Program-made: the position numbers and the translations under genes
Notes under the pieces: model-generated
The model's database searches: none
The model's input: the letters and a program-made list of their open reading frames with translations, nothing else
Told to the model about the DNA's origin: nothing
Shown here: positions 1-8,083 of the stretch, in pieces
Numbering within the stretch: position 1 is the stretch's first letter
Layout: each line of letters starts with the position of its first letter
Assembly: GCA_964585385.1 (NCBI GenBank)
Contig: CAZPDP010000039.1
Coordinates: 1-31,625 of the forward strand
Direction of reading: 5' to 3'
DNA length: 31,625 bases
Source: JAGXLC01 sp964585385
GTDB lineage: Bacteria; Bacteroidota; Bacteroidia; Bacteroidales; UBA12077

Positions 1-44
1 GAATAATTCTTGAACGGCGAAGCCCTCAACGAAGTTAATTATTC
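1..44. repeat. Inverted repeat at the window edge, possibly clipped
   Basis: Bases 1-8 (GAATAATT) are the exact reverse complement of bases 37-44 (AATTATTC). A small hairpin GGC-GAA-GCC (bases 16-24) lies between them. The element begins at base 1, so its outer part may be cut off. It could be a transcription terminator, a REP-like element, or the end of an unseen gene. No gene is supported in 1-107. Confidence 0.35.
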
Positions 45-107
45 GGGTTAAACAAATGACAGGTCTTAGATGTATTTATTTATTACGAACAATAAATTGA
101 TAATCCC

Positions 108-1676
108 ATGCCCAAACAGCAAACTGAACATTTGTTTCAGCTCATCAAATCCCTTTCTAAGTCTGAGAAAAGAAATTTTAGACTCTATGTGAATCGCATA
201 AAAAATGGCGAAGGTACCAAGTTTCTTCAGTTATTTGATATCATAGACAAACAGGAAATCTATGATGAAAAAGAAATACTGAAAAAAGCTAAAGACATAA
301 AAAGTCAGCAACTATCGAACCTAAAAGCCCATCTTTATAAACAACTACTGAAAAGTCTTCGCCTTCAATATGCCAATAATGATTCTGAGATAAATATCCG
401 GGAATCCATAGATTATTCAAAAGTTTTGTACAACAAGGGATTATATAAACAAGCATTAAAAAATCTTGAAAAAGCAAAAGCCTTTGCTGAAAAATACAAC
501 AAGCCTATTCTTAAACTTGAAATCATCGAATTTGAAAAGTTACTCGAGTTGCAATATATTACCCGAAGTATTGAAAACCGGATTGATGAACTCGCTAATG
601 AGGCCAATGAGGTAGGGCAAAATATTGAAGCTGCCCGCAAATACTCCAACCTTGCCTTGAAATTGTATAGCCTCTATCTCAAAGTAGGTTCAGCCCGGAA
701 TAAAAAAGATATGCTGATGGTCAGCCAGTTTTTTTCATCCCAGTTTGACCCGCCGAAAAATATTAACGACTGTTCCTTTTATGAAAAACTCTTTATTTAC
801 CAGGCTTATGTCTGGTACTACCACATCATTCAGGATTTTGTGATGTGTTATAAATATTCTCAAAAATGGGTGGATATGTTCCGGGAAAATCGTGAGATGA
901 TATACAACCAGACAGATATGTATTTAAAAGGCATTAACAATTTACTGGTTTCACTCCACATGACCCGCTACCACAGCAAATTTAAGCAGGAACTGGATAG
1001 ATTAATTCAACTACCTGAAAAAGATGATTTTCCATACAATGACAACAATTTGCTTTTATTCCACCTCTTTAAGTATACACACATTATAAACCATCACTTC
1101 CTTGAAGGTACATTTTCAGAAGGGGTAAAACTAATTCCCGAAATCAATGATTTCATTGAAAACAACAAAAGAAATTTAGACAATCATCGGATACTCATCT
1201 TTTATTACAAAATCGCAAGTCTCTATTTCGGCAGCGGTGACTACAGAAATTCAATCCGGTATCTCAACTATATTCTCAATTACAAGGATACTACACTAAG
1301 AGAAGATATCCAATGTTTCTCCAGAATTCTTAACCTGGTAAGTCACTTTGAGCTGGGTAACGACGATTTAATTGAATATCAAGTCAAATCCACCTATCGT
1401 TTTCTTTCCAAAATGGATAACCTTCAGCAAGTGCAACAGCACATCCTTGCATTTCTACGAAAACTCAGCGATATTGAACCTTCAGAACTGAAAAGTGCAT
1501 TTAAGAAATTACTCGACAAACTCAAAACACTGGAAAACAACCCCTTCGAAAAACGGGCCTTTCTTTATCTTGACCTTATTTCCTGGCTTGAAAGCAAAAT
1601 CCAGGACAGACCTGTTCAGGATATTATCAAAGAAAAGGCTGTCGAGGATAAGGAAAATTCCCGGCATTTTATATGA
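108..1676 (+). CDS. Hypothetical protein, helical TPR-like repeats
   Basis: A 522-residue cytoplasmic protein with no signal peptide or membrane segment. It opens with a basic, Ser/Lys-rich segment (LIKSLSKSEKRNFRLYV, residues 12-28) that I associate with a family of uncharacterised Bacteroidota proteins. Most of the rest is alternating amphipathic helices rich in Leu, Tyr and Lys. Segments such as KVLYNKGLYKQALKNLEKAK (about residues 105-124) and the SLYFGSGDYRNSIRYLNYIL area (about 368-387) have the look of tetratricopeptide repeats, which usually hold protein partners. No catalytic motif is visible. The ATG at 108 has no Shine-Dalgarno sequence, as is normal for this phylum. It appears to be a single-gene unit: the flanking gene on the right is a minus-strand relic. 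The function is unknown; a scaffold or regulatory role is only a guess from the fold type. Confidence 0.8.
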   Translation: MPKQQTEHLFQLIKSLSKSEKRNFRLYVNRIKNGEGTKFLQLFDIIDKQEIYDEKEILKKAKDIKSQQLSNLKAHLYKQLLKSLRLQYANNDSEINIRESIDYSKVLYNKGLYKQALKNLEKAKAFAEKYNKPILKLEIIEFEKLLELQYITRSIENRIDELANEANEVGQNIEAARKYSNLALKLYSLYLKVGSARNKKDMLMVSQFFSSQFDPPKNINDCSFYEKLFIYQAYVWYYHIIQDFVMCYKYSQKWVDMFRENREMIYNQTDMYLKGINNLLVSLHMTRYHSKFKQELDRLIQLPEKDDFPYNDNNLLLFHLFKYTHIINHHFLEGTFSEGVKLIPEINDFIENNKRNLDNHRILIFYYKIASLYFGSGDYRNSIRYLNYILNYKDTTLREDIQCFSRILNLVSHFELGNDDLIEYQVKSTYRFLSKMDNLQQVQQHILAFLRKLSDIEPSELKSAFKKLLDKLKTLENNPFEKRAFLYLDLISWLESKIQDRPVQDIIKEKAVEDKENSRHFI

Positions 1677-1723
1677 GTTGATTAAGTTACCTAAGGTAAG
1701 TAGTCCGTAAAGACAATCCATCC

Positions 1724-2061
1724 TCAAACCAGGGGTATATTATTTTCTCTGCATACCCTGTACATCTTGTCCGGCCAGATACTGGCCTGAACCTCTCCTA
1801 TATGAGCCTTTTCAAATATAGCATGCATAATCTCGATTGCCTGATGCCTGCTCCTATAATTGCCGGTGATAATACAGTTTTTTTCTTTCTTCCTTACCTG
1901 GTATATTTTACTTACTGTACTCTTGAGATATTCGAGATTCCTGTTCTCAGTAGATTTAACTCTTTTGATAAAATTTTCTGTAAAGAATCCCTGATAAATT
2001 TTACGGCAACCTCTGTTGTATCCAAATCAAGAATTGAATGGTAATTTTGGTATGCAAATAG
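1724..2061 (-). pseudogene. asnA: Decayed asnA (aspartate-ammonia ligase) with internal deletions
   Basis: Two minus-strand reading frames each resemble a separate part of AsnA, the ammonia-dependent asparagine synthetase (about 330-345 residues). The upstream frame (about 2061-1915) reads LDLDTTEVAVKFIRDSL then KELNLL, like the family N-terminus (LDL-x-TE-x-AIK, then KELNL-x-R). After about base 1950 the similarity moves to another frame: ENRNLEYLKSTVSKIYQV, like the middle of AsnA (EERN-x-x-FLK...V-x-IY). It then jumps to EKAHIGEVQASIWP, like the C-terminus (LRKAHIGEVQASIWP), and ends at TGA 1724-1726. Only about one third of the gene remains. There is no intact start, the frames differ, and the ATP/aspartate-binding core is gone. 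The identification is from memory of the family and fits at three points in the right order. The plus-strand ORF here (1802-2044) is a shadow. Confidence 0.75.
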
Positions 2062-2065
2062 TTAT

Positions 2066-2104
2066 AAAAAAAAGGCTGTCTCAAATATGGACAGCCTTTT
2101 TTTT
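2066..2104. terminator. Bidirectional intrinsic terminator after pepD
   Basis: A 7-bp stem GGCTGTC (2074-2080) / GACAGCC (2090-2096) has a 9-base loop. It is flanked by an A-tract on the left and a T-tract on the right, so it can work on both strands. It ends the minus-strand pepD transcript, whose stop is at 2116. Confidence 0.85.
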
Positions 2105-2115
2105 ATTGATTTTTT

Positions 2116-3573
2116 CTATTTTTCAGGAACATTCTTGAGCGTATAAACCAAGAAATCCCAGAATTTCTGTACTGTTTCGATGTTCACCTCCTCATCGGGT
2201 GAGTGTGGGTAATTGATGGTTGGTCCGAAAGATATCATATCCAGTCCGGGATACGCCTGGCTGATAATACCACATTCCAGGCCTGCGTGGATTGCAGTTA
2301 CCTTAGGCTCTTTACCGAAATTATCTGAGTAAACATCTTTCATCGTCTGGAGAATAGGTGAATCCGGGTTTGGTTTCCATCCCGGATAAGCTCCTTCATG
2401 TACTACCTCAGCACCCGCTAATTCAAATACACTGCGCAACATATTACCCAAATCTTCTTTTGCTGTATCCACTGCACTTCTCTGAAGCGTCTGGATTCTA
2501 ATCTTTCCATCTTGTTCTTTAATAACAGCCAGGTTGGTTGAAGTTTCAACCATGCCTTCCATAGCATCACTCATCCTGATAACTCCGTGTGGACAACCAT
2601 ATATTGCTCTAATAAGGTTATCCTGCGTTGTCTTGTCAATGACAGATGAAGGCATATCGGTTTCCTTCATTTCAATGCTGATGTTGGGTTCCACCAGGGA
2701 AAGTTCATTTTTCACTGCTTCAGAAACTTCGTTAACAAAGTTCTCCATTTCACCAACATCTGAGCTGGGTACTGTAACCGTTACAGTAGCTTCCCGGGGT
2801 ATAGCATTTCGCAGACTTCCCGCTTCAATGCTGGCTATACGAATATCAATACTTTGGTTGGCATGCCATAATATCCTGTTTAACACCTTGTTAGCGTTTC
2901 CTCTTCCCAGGTGTATATCAAGTCCGGAATGACCACCTTTTAAACCCTTCACTTCAATATTGAATGCCTTGGAATCAGAAGGCACAGATTCTTCTTTAAA
3001 ATGGAAAAATGCGTTGGTTTCCAAACCACCAGCACAACCAATGTATAATTCGCCTTCATCCTCTGAATCCATATTAATAAGAATTTCGCCATCCATAAGA
3101 CCGGGTTTTAATTCATTGGCTCCAGTCATTCCGGTTTCTTCATCAACCGTAAAAAGAGCTTCTATAGGTCCGTGCTCCAGATTTTTGTCTTCCAGCACAG
3201 CCATCGCAGCAGCAACACCCATACCATTATCCGCCCCTAATGTTGTGTCTTTGGCTTTTACTACATCACCATCCACATAGGCTTGAATCGGATCATTCTC
3301 AAAATCAAAATCTGTATCGCTGTTCTTTTGTGGAACCATATCAAGATGACCCTGAAGGATAACAGTTTTTTTATTTTCATGGCCCGGAGTTGCAGGCTTC
3401 TTAATAATCACGTTACCCACTTCGTCTTTGATGGTTTCCAGCCCAAGTTCTTTTCCAAATTTTTCAACAAATTCTGATGCTTTGGCTTCGTTCTTTGAGG
3501 GCCGGGGAATTTGTGTAAGACTATAAAAATGTTTCCACACTGGTTTGGGTTCTAAATTTTGAATATCACTCAT
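2116..3573 (-). CDS. pepD: Xaa-His dipeptidase PepD (M20 family aminoacyl-histidine dipeptidase)
   Basis: A cytoplasmic zinc dipeptidase that splits Xaa-His and other dipeptides into amino acids. Its 485 residues match the usual PepD length. Metal and catalytic motifs are visible: GHLDMVP (75-81, metal ligand H76 and catalytic D78), LGADNG (112-117, bridging D115), VDEETGMTGA (143-152, catalytic/ligand E145-E146), and a late HAGLECGI segment supplying a ligand. The split by a lid domain in the middle (about 200-390) is typical. The ATG at 3573 is preceded, 8 bases upstream, by a perfect GGAGG (complement of 3582-3586), unusual in Bacteroidota, which fixes this start. The gene follows the PqqD-like gene by 44 bases and is probably co-transcribed with it; an OPT peptide transporter lies further upstream. 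A role in using imported peptides is inferred from this context. Confidence 0.95.
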   Translation of the reverse strand: MSDIQNLEPKPVWKHFYSLTQIPRPSKNEAKASEFVEKFGKELGLETIKDEVGNVIIKKPATPGHENKKTVILQGHLDMVPQKNSDTDFDFENDPIQAYVDGDVVKAKDTTLGADNGMGVAAAMAVLEDKNLEHGPIEALFTVDEETGMTGANELKPGLMDGEILINMDSEDEGELYIGCAGGLETNAFFHFKEESVPSDSKAFNIEVKGLKGGHSGLDIHLGRGNANKVLNRILWHANQSIDIRIASIEAGSLRNAIPREATVTVTVPSSDVGEMENFVNEVSEAVKNELSLVEPNISIEMKETDMPSSVIDKTTQDNLIRAIYGCPHGVIRMSDAMEGMVETSTNLAVIKEQDGKIRIQTLQRSAVDTAKEDLGNMLRSVFELAGAEVVHEGAYPGWKPNPDSPILQTMKDVYSDNFGKEPKVTAIHAGLECGIISQAYPGLDMISFGPTINYPHSPDEEVNIETVQKFWDFLVYTLKNVPEK

Positions 3574-3581
3574 TATTGAGT

Positions 3582-3586
3582 CCTCC
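3582..3586 (-). promoter_or_regulatory. Strong Shine-Dalgarno GGAGG for pepD
   Basis: The minus strand reads GGAGG-N8-ATG in front of pepD. Most genes in this window have only A-rich leaders with no such sequence, so this site stands out and decides the start codon. Confidence 0.65.
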
Positions 3587-3617
3587 GTAATTTTTGTTTG
3601 ATCGTTAATATTTAAAT

Positions 3618-4007
3618 TTATTCTTCTTCCTGTAATTCGTTGAAAGTAATATACCTTTGTTCATATAGCTGGGCTAAAAATTTTGTGACACGATCCTCAA
3701 CTTCCTCAAAAGGCTCTAGCTTTTCTCCTAAATCATCTTTGAGTTTATCACATATTTGCTTCACATTCCTTTCTCCGTCTATTCTAAGCCAGGTAGCTGT
3801 CCCCAGTTCATCCAGATAAATCGTGTAATTTTTCTTTTTGCCGGGCGCTATAACAAAGTCTCTTAACCATTTCTTTTTGAATTTGGGTACTTTGAGATAA
3901 ATAGTGCCGTTTTCCATCTCTTCATGATCGTGTACCCTGAGTGGATGCAAATCCAGAAAATTCGCATTTTTTAAGATGCTCCTTCTCTTAAAAAAATTCA
4001 TTCCCAT
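3618..4007 (-). CDS. PqqD/RRE-like protein, orphan
   Basis: A small cytoplasmic protein of 129 residues from the ATG at 4007 (or 127 from the ATG at 4001). The central segment resembles the PqqD fold: VPKFKKKWLRDFVIAPGKKK, then IYLDELGTATWLRIDGERNV, then a helix with DKLKDDLGE and a final helix before the ITFNEL end. PqqD-like domains, also called RiPP recognition elements, bind a precursor peptide and present it to a modifying enzyme. No radical-SAM enzyme, precursor peptide or maturase is nearby. It sits just upstream of pepD on the same strand and probably shares its transcript. A TTG start nine codons upstream (4034) is possible, but that TTG lies inside a good -7 promoter box, so I reject it. 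Whether it binds peptides here is inference. Confidence 0.75.
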   Translation of the reverse strand: MGMNFFKRRSILKNANFLDLHPLRVHDHEEMENGTIYLKVPKFKKKWLRDFVIAPGKKKNYTIYLDELGTATWLRIDGERNVKQICDKLKDDLGEKLEPFEEVEDRVTKFLAQLYEQRYITFNELQEEE

Positions 4008-4031
4008 AAAATTATCTCTTTCTTTGAAGTC

Positions 4032-4039
4032 CAAATTTA
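4032..4039 (-). promoter_or_regulatory. -7 promoter box (TAAATTTG) for the PqqD-like gene and pepD
   Basis: On the minus strand the sequence is an exact match to the Bacteroidota -7 consensus TAnnTTTG, 24 bases before the ATG at 4007. It lies directly after the OPT terminator, which fits a new transcript beginning here. Confidence 0.55.
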
Positions 4040-4041
4040 TG

Positions 4042-4079
4042 AAAAAAAAATTGGGATATTGAAAAGCTCAATATCCCAA
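4042..4079 (-). terminator. Intrinsic terminator after the OPT transporter gene
   Basis: A perfect 11-bp stem TTGGGATATTG (4051-4061) / CAATATCCCAA (4069-4079) with a 7-base loop is followed, in the minus direction, by nine T residues (complement of 4042-4050). It separates the OPT gene from the PqqD-like gene downstream. Confidence 0.9.
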
Positions 4080-4102
4080 TTTGTTATATTATCTGTCATT
4101 CA

Positions 4103-6160
4103 TTATTCCTGTGGTTGTTCGGGTACGTCTTTGCTTTTTGATTTACGCAAGGGTATCCTTACCAAAATAATTCCTATAATAATGAAGATTGCAATACTGG
4201 TTAGGAATGAAGGATTAGCCATTCGCCAAATTTCCACCTTTCCAAATGCCAGTCCGGCAAATAAGAGACCAACAAGTGCCTCACCGGCAATCAAACCAGA
4301 GGCAAGCAGGATGCCGACATTATCGGCTTTTGCAACTTGTTTTTCAGAATGTTTTCGCCTTTTCTGGTAATATTGGAGAATTCCTTTTATCATACCACCG
4401 ATAAAAATTGCAAAAGTAGTTTGTAACGGCAGATACATACCAATAGAAACAAGCATTGGGCTCTTCACTTGCATCAGGATGAAACCAACACCCATCAGCA
4501 TGCCGGTTATGATAAGCGCCCAGGCCATTTCTCCTCCAATGATACCCTGAGTTAATATTGCCATCAGACTGGCTTGTGGCGCAGGAAGTTCCTGACTACC
4601 AAAACCACCGTCGTATCCGAGTTGTTTACCAACTTCAATATCGCCTTCGTGAAGAATAAAAAGAGGTATAAAAAGAACAGCAGCTGAAGCAATTACACCA
4701 ATTACGTCCCCTACCTGCATTTTCCATGGTGTACCACCAAGGATATGCCCGGCTTTGAGGTCCTGAAGCATCTCACCGGCCACAGCAGCAGATACACAAA
4801 TAATTGCAGCAACAGCCAGTGTAGATCCTACACCACTTTCCCCTTTTACACCCAGAATAAGCATTAAAAGGGCTGTTACCACAACAGTTGATATTGTAAG
4901 ACCACTAATAGGATTGTTACTGGACCCGATAATACCAACGAGATACCCGGATACTGCAGCAAAAAAGAATCCAAAGATGATCATAACAAGGGTAGCAACA
5001 AGGGCTGTAATGAAAGTTGCATTAAAAATAAACGTGGTGATCAGAAAAGTAGCAATACCTGCGGCAATGACACCAATCATTATCCATACAAAGCTGATAT
5101 CTTTTTCAATTCGTTCAGTAGTTTCTCCGCCCTGAGCTGATTTTTTCAGGTCCTGAACAGAGCGTGAAATACCCTGACTAAGGCTTTTACGCATACCCCA
5201 TAGCGTCCAGAAGGTTCCTACTAACATACCTCCTATGGCAATCGGACGAACAATCGTTTTCCAAATTTCAGTGATCTGGAACATCGGATCTTTAACTGTT
5301 GCCATTGCTTCATTCATATTTGCTGCCAGATCCATGTCGACAAGATATTTCCCCCAGGCCTGAAGGTCAATATTCGGACCCACAAAATATAAAATGAGTG
5401 GAGTTAATAAACCCCATGCGATAATACCTCCACTGAAGTTCAGTGAGGCCAGCTTTGGGCCAATTATATAACCAACACCAATATAAGCAGGCTTTAAACC
5501 AGGACTGCCAAGCAAAATACCTCCTTTTGCTTTAATGGCTTCTCCAGCACCTGTTATAAATTGTGTTTTAAATTCAATAAATTTTCGGTATACAGGTAAA
5601 AATATCCTGAACTCTCCAAGAGTCTTAATTAAAGCACCAAGACCCATGGCCCAGAACAGGTATTTTGATCCGCTTCCTGTCTGTCCTGTTTTATGTATTT
5701 CTGCAGCAGCTAAAGATTCCGGGAAAGGCAGGGAAGCATCGTTAGCCATTACTCTTCTGAGAAGGGCTACGAACATAATACCAAGAATACCACCGGTGAC
5801 CATTATCAATGCAGAAATAAGATAGTGACCCGGTGTATAGAATTCAGGCCATATTCCACTGATAAAAAAGGCTGGCAACGTAAAAATGGCGCCAGCAGCA
5901 ACTGATTCACCTATCGAACCAACCGTACGGGTAAAGTTCTCTTCAAGGATTGTTCCTTTAAATGCTCTCAGGATAGCCATGCCAATCACTGCAGCAGGAT
6001 AAGTTGCTGCAATGGTCATACCGGCTTTTAATCCAAGGTAAGCATTTGCGGCTCCCAGTATAATGGCCAAAATCAGACCAATGATGAGACCGCGAATCGT
6101 AAATTCCGTCATTTTTGTTTCCGAGGAAACAAAGGGTACATGCTTTTTCTGTTCTGCCAT
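4103..6160 (-). CDS. OPT family oligopeptide transporter
   Basis: An inner-membrane secondary transporter of 685 residues, very hydrophobic throughout, with about 14-16 predicted membrane spans. The N-terminal signature NAYLGLKAGMTIAATYPAAV (about residues 44-63) and the later AGEMLQDLKAGHILGGTPWK area (about 463-482) are typical of the prokaryotic OPT family, whose members import oligopeptides or metal chelates by proton coupling. A soluble loop rich in Ser/Gln/Lys lies near residues 325-350. The C-terminus is charged and cytoplasmic. ATG 6160 begins MAEQKK and has no Shine-Dalgarno sequence. Its own terminator isolates it from the PqqD-like/pepD unit downstream, but the pairing of a peptide transporter and a dipeptidase suggests peptide uptake. 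The actual substrate cannot be told from sequence. Confidence 0.93.
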   Translation of the reverse strand: MAEQKKHVPFVSSETKMTEFTIRGLIIGLILAIILGAANAYLGLKAGMTIAATYPAAVIGMAILRAFKGTILEENFTRTVGSIGESVAAGAIFTLPAFFISGIWPEFYTPGHYLISALIMVTGGILGIMFVALLRRVMANDASLPFPESLAAAEIHKTGQTGSGSKYLFWAMGLGALIKTLGEFRIFLPVYRKFIEFKTQFITGAGEAIKAKGGILLGSPGLKPAYIGVGYIIGPKLASLNFSGGIIAWGLLTPLILYFVGPNIDLQAWGKYLVDMDLAANMNEAMATVKDPMFQITEIWKTIVRPIAIGGMLVGTFWTLWGMRKSLSQGISRSVQDLKKSAQGGETTERIEKDISFVWIMIGVIAAGIATFLITTFIFNATFITALVATLVMIIFGFFFAAVSGYLVGIIGSSNNPISGLTISTVVVTALLMLILGVKGESGVGSTLAVAAIICVSAAVAGEMLQDLKAGHILGGTPWKMQVGDVIGVIASAAVLFIPLFILHEGDIEVGKQLGYDGGFGSQELPAPQASLMAILTQGIIGGEMAWALIITGMLMGVGFILMQVKSPMLVSIGMYLPLQTTFAIFIGGMIKGILQYYQKRRKHSEKQVAKADNVGILLASGLIAGEALVGLLFAGLAFGKVEIWRMANPSFLTSIAIFIIIGIILVRIPLRKSKSKDVPEQPQE

Positions 6161-6372
6161 ATTGTTGGTTTTTATTTAGAAATTAAACATTCTAAGATTT
6201 ACGAAGCGTAAAAGTAAGAAAAAATTCCTTGAAGCAATGAACCATATACAGATTCCCATTGACCATAATTATTTATTCATATTGTTGCCTTTGAATATAC
6301 TGGGATTAGAATTTCTAAATTTTTTAAAACATATTTGTCAAGAATACGTTATATTAAATATTCATCTATTTC

Positions 6373-6380
6373 TATATTTG
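6373..6380 (+). promoter_or_regulatory. -7 promoter box (TATATTTG) for the thioredoxin-like gene
   Basis: An exact TAnnTTTG match, 19 bases before the ATG at 6400. No clear -33 TTTG is visible at the usual spacing. The rest of the 6161-6399 gap is A+T-rich and shows no gene. Confidence 0.5.
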
Positions 6381-6399
6381 CATATCAAAAATTCTTTTT

Positions 6400-6930
6400 A
6401 TGAAAAAGCTGATAATTTTTGCAGTCGTTATTCTTTCAGGGTTAAACATTCAGGCCCAACAAGATAAGGTCAAATGGTACAGTTTTGAAGAAGCCATTGA
6501 AATGAACAACAAAAATCCACGCCTGGTATTAATTGATGTCTATACAGATTGGTGCGGGTGGTGCAAAAAAATGAAGAAAAACACATTCAATCATCCGGAA
6601 ATAGCTGAATATATCAACAAAAATTTCTATCCCGTAAGGTTTAATGCTGAAACGGATAAAAAGGTCACTTTTAAAGGAAAAAGTTATGTTAAACAAGGCA
6701 ATAAAAGCCGAAGTCCTCATCAATTGGCTATCGCTTTGCTTCAGGGTAAAATGTCATACCCTTCAGTGGCTTATCTGAATGAGAAGAACAAGCTTATAAC
6801 TGCCGTTCCCGGCTATTACGGACCAAAGGACATGGAATCAATCCTTAAATATTTTGTCCAGGAGGCTTATAAAAAAGAATCATTCCAGGACTTTCAGAAA
6901 GACTTTAAACATACTCTGGTGAAGGATTAG
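6400..6930 (+). CDS. Secreted thioredoxin-fold protein (CGWC active site)
   Basis: A 176-residue exported protein. An N-terminal signal peptide (MKKLIIFAVVILSGLNIQA, residues 1-19) is followed by a thioredoxin fold. The redox motif is DWCGWCKKM with cysteines 52 and 55, and a cis-proline is visible in KMSYPSVAYL. This form (WCGWC, then HPEIAEYINKNFYPVRF) is like the DsbD-gamma/DUF255-type thioredoxins of Bacteroidota, which keep periplasmic thiols reduced or help cytochrome and protein folding. The fold and redox site are clear; the partner protein is unknown. The gene stands alone on the plus strand and ends only 4 bases before the convergent DUF4831 gene, with no terminator visible between them. 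Confidence 0.9.
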   Translation: MKKLIIFAVVILSGLNIQAQQDKVKWYSFEEAIEMNNKNPRLVLIDVYTDWCGWCKKMKKNTFNHPEIAEYINKNFYPVRFNAETDKKVTFKGKSYVKQGNKSRSPHQLAIALLQGKMSYPSVAYLNEKNKLITAVPGYYGPKDMESILKYFVQEAYKKESFQDFQKDFKHTLVKD

Positions 6931-6934
6931 TCCT

Positions 6935-8083
6935 CTATTCCTTCTGTTGATAGTATTCTATAATTTTCTGGTCATTCATATATTCCAGGGGAATCCGGAT
7001 AATTTCTCCATATTGAAATATTTCCAGGTACTTCCTGGCAATTGTTTTGTCGGCAAACTTCAGCCTAATCAATGATTTTGCCGGAATTCTATAGAAAAAC
7101 TTCGAATCTTTTGCAGCCATTGTTTCATCATCAAAATACTCCGCCAGCTTTTTGGTATCACTAATTGTATTGAATTCGATCCAAACCGGTGTTCCTTTTT
7201 GCATTTCGGAATTTAAAAGCCCTTCATTTGAAGAAAAGCGGAAAAGTATATCGGGTTCTCTCAGGTTTTTTGCAGTGGGTGTCCAGTGCAAAGTGTAATT
7301 AATGGTATCTTTGAACTTTTTACCTGTGAATAGGTCAAGATACCGTTCTTCTATCGAGTTCATCTCATTCACTGCTGTTTGCAGAGCTTCACCTTCAGGA
7401 TAATAATCTCCCATGCCAGAAATAAGCTCTATCCTCTTTTCTCTTATCATAAAAATAAAATTCGCAGCCTCCTGCGCTTTTTCATCCAGGTTCTTTTGCA
7501 GGGTATAACTTTCTTCCACAGGAACCTTTGCATATAAGGAGTCCTTCCAGACACTTTTGTAAACGGTGCGGGTTTCCTCGCCAACAAATTTTTTCACACT
7601 TAACTCTTTATAATGAATCCGGCTCAAATGGTCTTCCTCCTTATAAAAATCTTTTTTTGACACTGCAGTATAATTCTCTGTCAATGGTAAGATCCATCCT
7701 TTTTTTGTAAAATTCTTATCTTCCAGAGAAAATCTGCCCTCTGGTTCAATTACATACAGGTGATCGAAATCAGCATCCGAATATTCATTGATTTCAATAT
7801 CCTCCAGTTCCCAGTAGGTATTCAAATTATGGGGAACCTGGCTCAAACCAAGCAATTCCTCACCATGCTCGTGATATGGTCCAGGCACAACTGTTGTTTT
7901 TACCAACCTGATGTTGAAAAAAAGTTCAGTCTTGGGTAAGGCATAAACTACACCTCTTTCAACAGGTTCCTCGAAATTTTCAGCGGGTGTCACACTTGTA
8001 GTTGCCCTTTTCTGTGTTTTACAAGCCTGAATCATTAATAGAGCAATTAAAACAATTGCAAATCTTACAAAAAGCTTTTTCAT
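6935..8083 (-). CDS. DUF4831 family lipoprotein
   Basis: A 382-residue protein of unknown function. It has a lipoprotein signal (MKKLFVRFAIVLIALLMIQAC, lipobox IQAC with the lipidated Cys 21), so it is anchored to the inner or outer membrane on the periplasmic side. The mature N-terminus carries RGVVYALPKTELFFNIRLVKTT and PGPYHEHGEELLGL, which I recognise as the DUF4831 pattern of Bacteroidota. The rest is mixed beta/alpha without a catalytic signature. Its ATG overlaps the stop of the upstream nnr gene by 4 bases (ATGA), so the two genes are translationally coupled in one operon. A functional link to NAD(P)HX repair is not implied by the family; shared transcription may be accidental. Confidence 0.85.
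   Translation of the reverse strand: MKKLFVRFAIVLIALLMIQACKTQKRATTSVTPAENFEEPVERGVVYALPKTELFFNIRLVKTTVVPGPYHEHGEELLGLSQVPHNLNTYWELEDIEINEYSDADFDHLYVIEPEGRFSLEDKNFTKKGWILPLTENYTAVSKKDFYKEEDHLSRIHYKELSVKKFVGEETRTVYKSVWKDSLYAKVPVEESYTLQKNLDEKAQEAANFIFMIREKRIELISGMGDYYPEGEALQTAVNEMNSIEERYLDLFTGKKFKDTINYTLHWTPTAKNLREPDILFRFSSNEGLLNSEMQKGTPVWIEFNTISDTKKLAEYFDDETMAAKDSKFFYRIPAKSLIRLKFADKTIARKYLEIFQYGEIIRIPLEYMNDQKIIEYYQQKE

Noticed and set aside
1802..2044. 80-residue plus-strand ORF in the gap after the first gene
   Set aside because: It is antisense to the asnA relic, whose minus-strand fragments match a real family; the plus-strand product has no recognisable pattern.
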